A stretch of DNA of 41,672 nt, taken from the NCBI GenBank assembly GCA_016207605.1, contig JACQPJ010000014.1:1-41672 (forward strand), read 5' to 3'. A program made the translations under genes and the position numbers. The notes under the pieces are model-generated. The model made no database searches, had not been told where the DNA came from, and was given only the letters and a program-made list of their open reading frames with translations. Shown in pieces: positions 35,695-41,672 of this stretch. This DNA comes from Elusimicrobiota bacterium. Lineage in GTDB: Bacteria; Elusimicrobiota; Elusimicrobia; UBA1565; UBA9628. Every line of letters starts with the position of its first letter. The first letter of the stretch is position 1.

Positions 35695-36864
35695 ATGTAC
35701 TCTAGATATATAGACCTCCCCAAGCGCAATAGTTTCTTTCTCTTCGGCCCCCGGCTGACCGGCAAGAGCACGCTCTTGCGCCAAACTTTCGCGGGCGAGG
35801 AAGTCCTTTTTCTGGACTTGCTTCATCCATCCGTTCATCAGAAATACCTCGCCGAGCCCGCGGCGTTCTTGCGCGAGATCGAAGCCGCCAACGGGAAGTA
35901 CAAGCGAATTGTTCTTGACGAAATCCAGCGCGTCCCCGCGCTCTTGGATGTGGTGCATCATCTCATGGAGTCCTCTGCGGGACGTCATCTCCAATTCATC
36001 ATGAGCGGATCGAACACGCGAAAACTCAAACGCTCCAAGGCAAACCTCTTGGGCGGCCGCGCATGGTCGTTGGAACTTTTCCCCCTGACGCGGGAAGAAT
36101 TAGGAGCCGACTTCGTTCTGGAAAAAGCGCTCGCCTTCGGAACCCTGCCCAGAATCTATGCCGGTCAGGAAACGGAAGCGGAGGAAAACCTGCGCGCTTA
36201 CGTGGAAACTTACCTGACCGAGGAAATCAAAGCGGAGGCGCTGACCCGCAACCTGGGAGCGTTCATCCGCTTCTTGCCGATGGCCGCGGCCGAAAGCGGA
36301 CACACGATCAATGCCTCCAATATTGGACGGGAAGTCGGGATCAGCTACAAAACGGTCCAGGAATATTTTCAAATCCTTGAGGATACCCTGCTGGGATTTT
36401 GGCTCGAGCCTTTCGCCAAGACCGTGCGAAGACGAATGGCCAAGCAGCCCAAGTTCTACTTCTTCGACATGGGAGTGCTTCGGGCTCTCAAAAAGACCCT
36501 CAAGGTCCCGCTGGAGCGCGCCAGTCCGGAATTCGGCGATCTCTTCGAAAACTTTTTCATCAACGAAGTCAGGCGTCTCAATTCCTATCATCGCCTCGAC
36601 ATGGCTTTTACTTTTTACCGGACGGATGCCGGGGCCGAAGTGGACCTGATCGCGCAGCGGCCGGGGAAGCCCTGGCTGGCCATGGAAATCAAAGCCACGG
36701 AACGCCCTTCGGCATCCCTTTGCTCCGGCCTATTGTCCTTTGCCGACATCATGCCCAAGGCGGAACTCTTGCTGGTTTGCCGAACGGGTCAGCCGCAACT
36801 CTTCCGATTTGGGAAACGCACGGTGCGAGCGTTGTCGTGGCTGGATTGCCTTAATATGCTCTAG
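35695..36864 (+). CDS. AAA ATPase with DUF4143 domain
   Basis: FLFGPRLTGKSTLLRQTF (Walker A), IVLDEIQRVPALLDVVHHLME (Walker B), FIMSGSNTRKL, LTREELGADF..., C-terminal DUF4143 features (EIKATERPSASLCSGLLSF). Confidence 0.9.
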   Translation: MYSRYIDLPKRNSFFLFGPRLTGKSTLLRQTFAGEEVLFLDLLHPSVHQKYLAEPAAFLREIEAANGKYKRIVLDEIQRVPALLDVVHHLMESSAGRHLQFIMSGSNTRKLKRSKANLLGGRAWSLELFPLTREELGADFVLEKALAFGTLPRIYAGQETEAEENLRAYVETYLTEEIKAEALTRNLGAFIRFLPMAAAESGHTINASNIGREVGISYKTVQEYFQILEDTLLGFWLEPFAKTVRRRMAKQPKFYFFDMGVLRALKKTLKVPLERASPEFGDLFENFFINEVRRLNSYHRLDMAFTFYRTDAGAEVDLIAQRPGKPWLAMEIKATERPSASLCSGLLSFADIMPKAELLLVCRTGQPQLFRFGKRTVRALSWLDCLNML

Positions 36865-36930
36865 GTCCTTTCTGGGCCTTGCGCTCCCCCGCCCCCCCTG
36901 GTATATACCTAGCCATGCGGGGCGCAATAA

Positions 36931-37320
36931 ATGCGTAACCTGGCCCAACTGCTCATCACGGCGGTGAACACGCTCTACGCCTCCCTTTTCGGCGGCCCCA
37001 TCGACGGCACGGCCTGGGACGTCAAGCTGCGCAAGCCCGGCTTTTTCCAGTGGACGTCCAAGCGCGACACCCTGATATTCCAGGACGGCCGGGCGACCGC
37101 GGCCGCGGCGGCCCAGGAAGGCTACTCGTCGGCTCTCTATGAGGCCGCCGACCGGGACGGCGGGACGGCTTTCCGCCTCGTCTTCGACGCCCAGGACCGA
37201 GCCCCCGCGGAATGGTCCGGCCGCATCGAGGGTCGCCGCATCTCCGGCGTCGTGATCGTCCGCGGCCAGGACGGCAAATCCGTCCGCTACGTCTTCACCG
37301 GCAAGCGTAAGGCCGCCTGA
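36931..37320 (+). CDS. hypothetical protein
   Basis: 129-aa ORF with coherent beta-rich C-terminus (GGTAFRLVFDAQDRAPAEWSGRIEGRRISGVVIVRGQDGKSVRYVFTGKRK). Confidence 0.55.
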   Translation: MRNLAQLLITAVNTLYASLFGGPIDGTAWDVKLRKPGFFQWTSKRDTLIFQDGRATAAAAAQEGYSSALYEAADRDGGTAFRLVFDAQDRAPAEWSGRIEGRRISGVVIVRGQDGKSVRYVFTGKRKAA

Positions 37321-37353
37321 ATCGACACGCCTGAATCGGCCTGAATCGGCCCC

Positions 37354-37382
37354 TTGACAGCAAGCGGCGCCGAACCAATACT
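37354..37382 (+). promoter_or_regulatory. sigma70-type promoter with very short or absent leader
   Basis: TTGACA - 17 nt - AATACT, then 6 nt to the GTG start at 37389. Confidence 0.6.
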
Positions 37383-37388
37383 ACCCGC

Positions 37389-38273
37389 GTGAAAATCTTG
37401 ATTTTGGCCGCGGCCCTCCTGCCGGGCAAAGCCTTCGCTTTCAATTATGACTCTGCGTTTTGCACCGGCCAAGGGCTTGATTCGCAATGTCTTGTTTATG
37501 GTTATGACGAGGGCAAGGAAGTCTGGGCTTGGGGATTCCCGAGCGACGGCCTATGGTGGGAACTCCCCGGGCCTTACCTTTCAGCCCCCAAGCAGGAGCG
37601 CAGCCTCGCCATCCCAGGAGGCTACATAGCGAACTGCAAAGGAGAGGAGAACTGCATTCACGTGCACTGCGGCAAGGACGCGGCATGGAACCTCTATCGC
37701 TACGATCCGAAAACGAACTGGCCGATTGAGATCAATCTCGACGTCGGCCAGGCCAACTTTCTGAAGCCGGATCGGCATGGAGAATGGCGCTCCTTGATCA
37801 TCGCGCGCGAAGTGAAGCGCGACGGCGGGTCTTCGTTTCCCGATCCTCGCTGGCTGGGCCTATGGGAGTATGCCCCGGTCCAATGGCTGGACGCCTCGCC
37901 CCAACGGGCATACCGAAGAAATTTTTATGCCCGACTGGCCCCTCTCTCGAATCCCAACGGCGGGGACCTGATGATCAAACCGAAGGATCCGTCCGCTTGG
38001 ATAGAGGTCCGAAAAGCGATCAAGAAGGTCATCAACGGCACGGATTATTTTGGTTTCAGTCTCCGCAAATATGCGCCGGACAAAAAGAGCTACAACGATT
38101 ACTACGCGACCTTCGACGTTAAGAGCGGCGCCGTCACCCTCACAAGCCGCAACGGGCAATCTTCCGCCCAATTTCGCAAGCTTGACGGCGCCTTGGTCAA
38201 GGGCTTGCAGGAGCTGGCGCAAAGACGCAATCAGCGATGGCCCGTTAGATACGGGCCTTGCGACGGCTTCTAA
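37389..38273 (+). CDS. hypothetical exported protein
   Basis: Signal peptide VKILILAAALLPGKAFA; Cys-containing mature protein; lower GC than neighbours. Confidence 0.65.
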   Translation: MKILILAAALLPGKAFAFNYDSAFCTGQGLDSQCLVYGYDEGKEVWAWGFPSDGLWWELPGPYLSAPKQERSLAIPGGYIANCKGEENCIHVHCGKDAAWNLYRYDPKTNWPIEINLDVGQANFLKPDRHGEWRSLIIAREVKRDGGSSFPDPRWLGLWEYAPVQWLDASPQRAYRRNFYARLAPLSNPNGGDLMIKPKDPSAWIEVRKAIKKVINGTDYFGFSLRKYAPDKKSYNDYYATFDVKSGAVTLTSRNGQSSAQFRKLDGALVKGLQELAQRRNQRWPVRYGPCDGF

Positions 38274-38301
38274 AGACCTCGGAGCGAGTTTTGAAGCAAG
38301 C

Positions 38302-39543
<1,242 letters not shown>

Positions 39544-39602
39544 TTCGTCCCCTTCAGTATAACATAGCCCGACAGACCCGTGCCGGGGATGGGCTAAAAA
39601 TC

Positions 39603-41465
39603 CTACTCCTCGGACGCTGAACGCGAAGCTAAACGCCATTGAGTTCTCATCCGACCTCCGATATTGACTTTATTGCCCGTCACGAGATGGTTGCGCGCGA
39701 GATCGCTCATGATAGCGGAATACACGTCCGTCCTTTTCAGCCCCTGGATTTTTTGCAGTCCTCTGGGGTCTAAAGGGCCGTGCTTGAGTTCGAGCAGTGC
39801 CAGAGCGGCGGGCCTTGCCAGACCTGCTTCTTCCAGTTGCGACACGTCTCCGCCCTCGATGAGCTCGAAAATTGATTCTCGCCACGCTTCCGTTGAAGGG
39901 ATCCGTCCGCCGTCGGCGCCCGCGCCTGGCCGCAACCTCGCAGGCGGTCTGAATTCAACAGGCTTTAGGGCATGGTAGATGGTATGGCCTGTCTTCGGCG
40001 TGCCCTGTTGCCAAGGTTCGCGGTCGATGCTTCGCAACAGGGTTCTGCCGCCGGCGGCAAAAGATGGGACCGTCATTTTGTCCACTAATCCAATTCTCTT
40101 AAGGTGCTCCATCAGACTCACCGCGTTGGCTAAATCCAAGCTGGCGATTTCCTCCACCTCTCCGGTGGTCAGAAACCTACGCGCCATGAATTCCTGCAGG
40201 ACTAAAACGGCTTGCTTTTCTAATCCGGTTGCTTCCTCAGCTTCCTCCACGGACGCCATCGCCAGAACGCGCCAAATAGAGACTTTTTCGTCGGCCGTTA
40301 GGGGGACTCTCCTTCGCTTGGCTTTGCGATCCGTCGTCGCGGTTTTGCCCCCGCCTTCGGGTCTGACGGCTCCCCCTCGAGCCGCCGCCGTGGTTGGGTC
40401 CTTGTCTTGCGGCCTGGCAGGCTCAGCGTTCCCGACGGTCTGAGCAAGCGCCGAAGCCGCCGTATTTTCTTCAAGGACTAACAAAACGGCTGCCTCAAGT
40501 TCTTGTTCGGGGGTGAGCGCCGGCGTGCCCAGCCGGCTGCGCCTTTTGGAATCATCAAGACGACGTCTCACTTGTTGGGCATATCCATAGTCTGCAAATT
40601 GTCCTCTTGTAACAACTATGAGTTCTAGAGCCTCAAGCCTCAACAAGGACTGAAAAAGGCTGTCTCGGTCCAACCGGGTCCTTCTTAACAGAGTTTCAAT
40701 GTCCGTCCAGCGGCGTATGAGCAGAGCAAGGATTCGCAGATCCTTCGGATCGAGAGCGGCCGCGTTCATCTCGAACGCGGCGAGGCCGGCCTCGCTTTGA
40801 GGCGGCAGCCGCGCTGGAGCAGTCCCCCGCTCCGCAGGCACAGCGGGGTTGGCCCCGCTTGGCGCCGCGGCGACCATTGGAGCTGGGACAGGCACCGAGA
40901 GCTTGGCGGCGGCATCGAACTGTTCCGCGAGCTTCCGATGGAGTTGCAAGATTGAGTCGTGGCCGCTCTTGGCGTAGCCGGTCCATTCCGGTTCCAGGGC
41001 GTCAAGGATTCGTTCCGTAATCTCGACCTGAACATGCTTGGCGGGATCAGCCAAATCGTGAAGATCAACCTGCGATTGAAGGCCGATGCGCCCGGTGAGG
41101 ACCGCGGCGTGGCGCGGCGTCAGCAAGGCATGGACGGGCTGGCCGGATTGCAGGGCTGATCGCGCAACGCCGATGATGTTGCGCAGAACGGCTCGACTGT
41201 GGGCTTCGAGTTCTTGGGGGGGTTGCGCGGGAGTCGCGCGCTGCGCAATCCCCCAGTAAAGAGCCGACAATTCGGATGGTACTTGGCTGCCCGGCGCGGA
41301 GAGATCGAAGTCATCGGCTAGGTCCGGAACGCGAAACATGGGAGCGTCCAGAGCGGTCTCTCGGGCGACCGGCGCGATGCTTTCCAAAGCCCGGATCGGA
41401 ACAGGGTGAAGCAATACGGCAACAGCCGTGATGATGGGGACGGGACCGGCATATTTCACAACCAT
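39603..41465 (-). CDS. large hypothetical protein with several winged-helix-like segments
   Basis: 621-aa ORF; hydrophobic N-terminus (MVVKYAGPVPIITAVAVLLHPVPIRA), later helical/wHTH-like blocks (ILALLIRRWTDIETLLRRTRLDRDSLFQSLLRLEALELIVVT; ALLELKHGPLDPRGLQKIQGLKRTDVYSAIMSDLARNHLVTG). Confidence 0.6.
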   Translation of the reverse strand: MVVKYAGPVPIITAVAVLLHPVPIRALESIAPVARETALDAPMFRVPDLADDFDLSAPGSQVPSELSALYWGIAQRATPAQPPQELEAHSRAVLRNIIGVARSALQSGQPVHALLTPRHAAVLTGRIGLQSQVDLHDLADPAKHVQVEITERILDALEPEWTGYAKSGHDSILQLHRKLAEQFDAAAKLSVPVPAPMVAAAPSGANPAVPAERGTAPARLPPQSEAGLAAFEMNAAALDPKDLRILALLIRRWTDIETLLRRTRLDRDSLFQSLLRLEALELIVVTRGQFADYGYAQQVRRRLDDSKRRSRLGTPALTPEQELEAAVLLVLEENTAASALAQTVGNAEPARPQDKDPTTAAARGGAVRPEGGGKTATTDRKAKRRRVPLTADEKVSIWRVLAMASVEEAEEATGLEKQAVLVLQEFMARRFLTTGEVEEIASLDLANAVSLMEHLKRIGLVDKMTVPSFAAGGRTLLRSIDREPWQQGTPKTGHTIYHALKPVEFRPPARLRPGAGADGGRIPSTEAWRESIFELIEGGDVSQLEEAGLARPAALALLELKHGPLDPRGLQKIQGLKRTDVYSAIMSDLARNHLVTGNKVNIGGRMRTQWRLASRSASEE

Positions 41466-41575
41466 GACTATATCATCAACCGTGTTTTTACACATGGGCC
41501 GAAAGGCCCATCTCCGGCAAGACAAAAGACCCGCGTCGCGTAGGACCTTTAGTCCAGAGCTGTCCCAAGAAAGTT

Positions 41576-41671
41576 TTAGAAGGTGAACAGGAGCTGCGGA
41601 TCGCCGTCTCTGATCTTTCTGAGCCGACGCGTCGTGAGGTTCAGGATGTCGATGAGGCTCAGCTTCTGAAA
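41576..41671 (-). CDS. C-terminal fragment of a gene continuing beyond the window
   Basis: Minus frame reads FQKLSLIDILNLTTRRLRKIRDGDPQLLFTF* with no internal stop; partial. Confidence 0.3.
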   Translation of the reverse strand, partial: FQKLSLIDILNLTTRRLRKIRDGDPQLLFTF

Positions 41672-41672
41672 C

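Overview
This is a GC-rich bacterial chromosomal window with about 42 protein-coding genes and one tRNA-Thr. It is mostly housekeeping: metK, a CoA-transferase pair, acyl-CoA dehydrogenase, rmuC, two RhlE-type helicases, two cold-shock proteins, an M3 peptidase, adenosine deaminase, a ResB/CcsA cytochrome c system, an amidase, a radical SAM protein and an ABC-F ATPase. Lower-GC accessory patches interrupt this background. Main points of interest: (1) a three-gene operon at 15.9-17.9 kb, with an HTH-GHKL ATPase, a STAS-like (DUF4325-type) protein and an HNH nuclease, preceded by three TTTACA repeats spaced exactly 10 bp apart; (2) a bufferin-like RiPP/metallophore operon at 33.6-35.4 kb (Cys-rich precursor, MNIO/DUF692 enzyme, DUF2063 partner), whose last gene overlaps an ABC-F gene by 4 nt, followed by a 48-aa ORF overlapping an N6-adenine methyltransferase; (3) a short interspersed element in three copies (1-36, 21423-21483, 29573-29632) with a compensatory change in its stem, where the element edge supplies the neighbouring gene's TAG stop in each case; (4) a FecR / TPR-barrel / CHASE2 histidine kinase locus; (5) a BrnA-like antitoxin next to a frameshifted BrnT toxin relic; (6) several near-leaderless promoters. 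No tools were run. Family assignments come from reading motifs in the translations.
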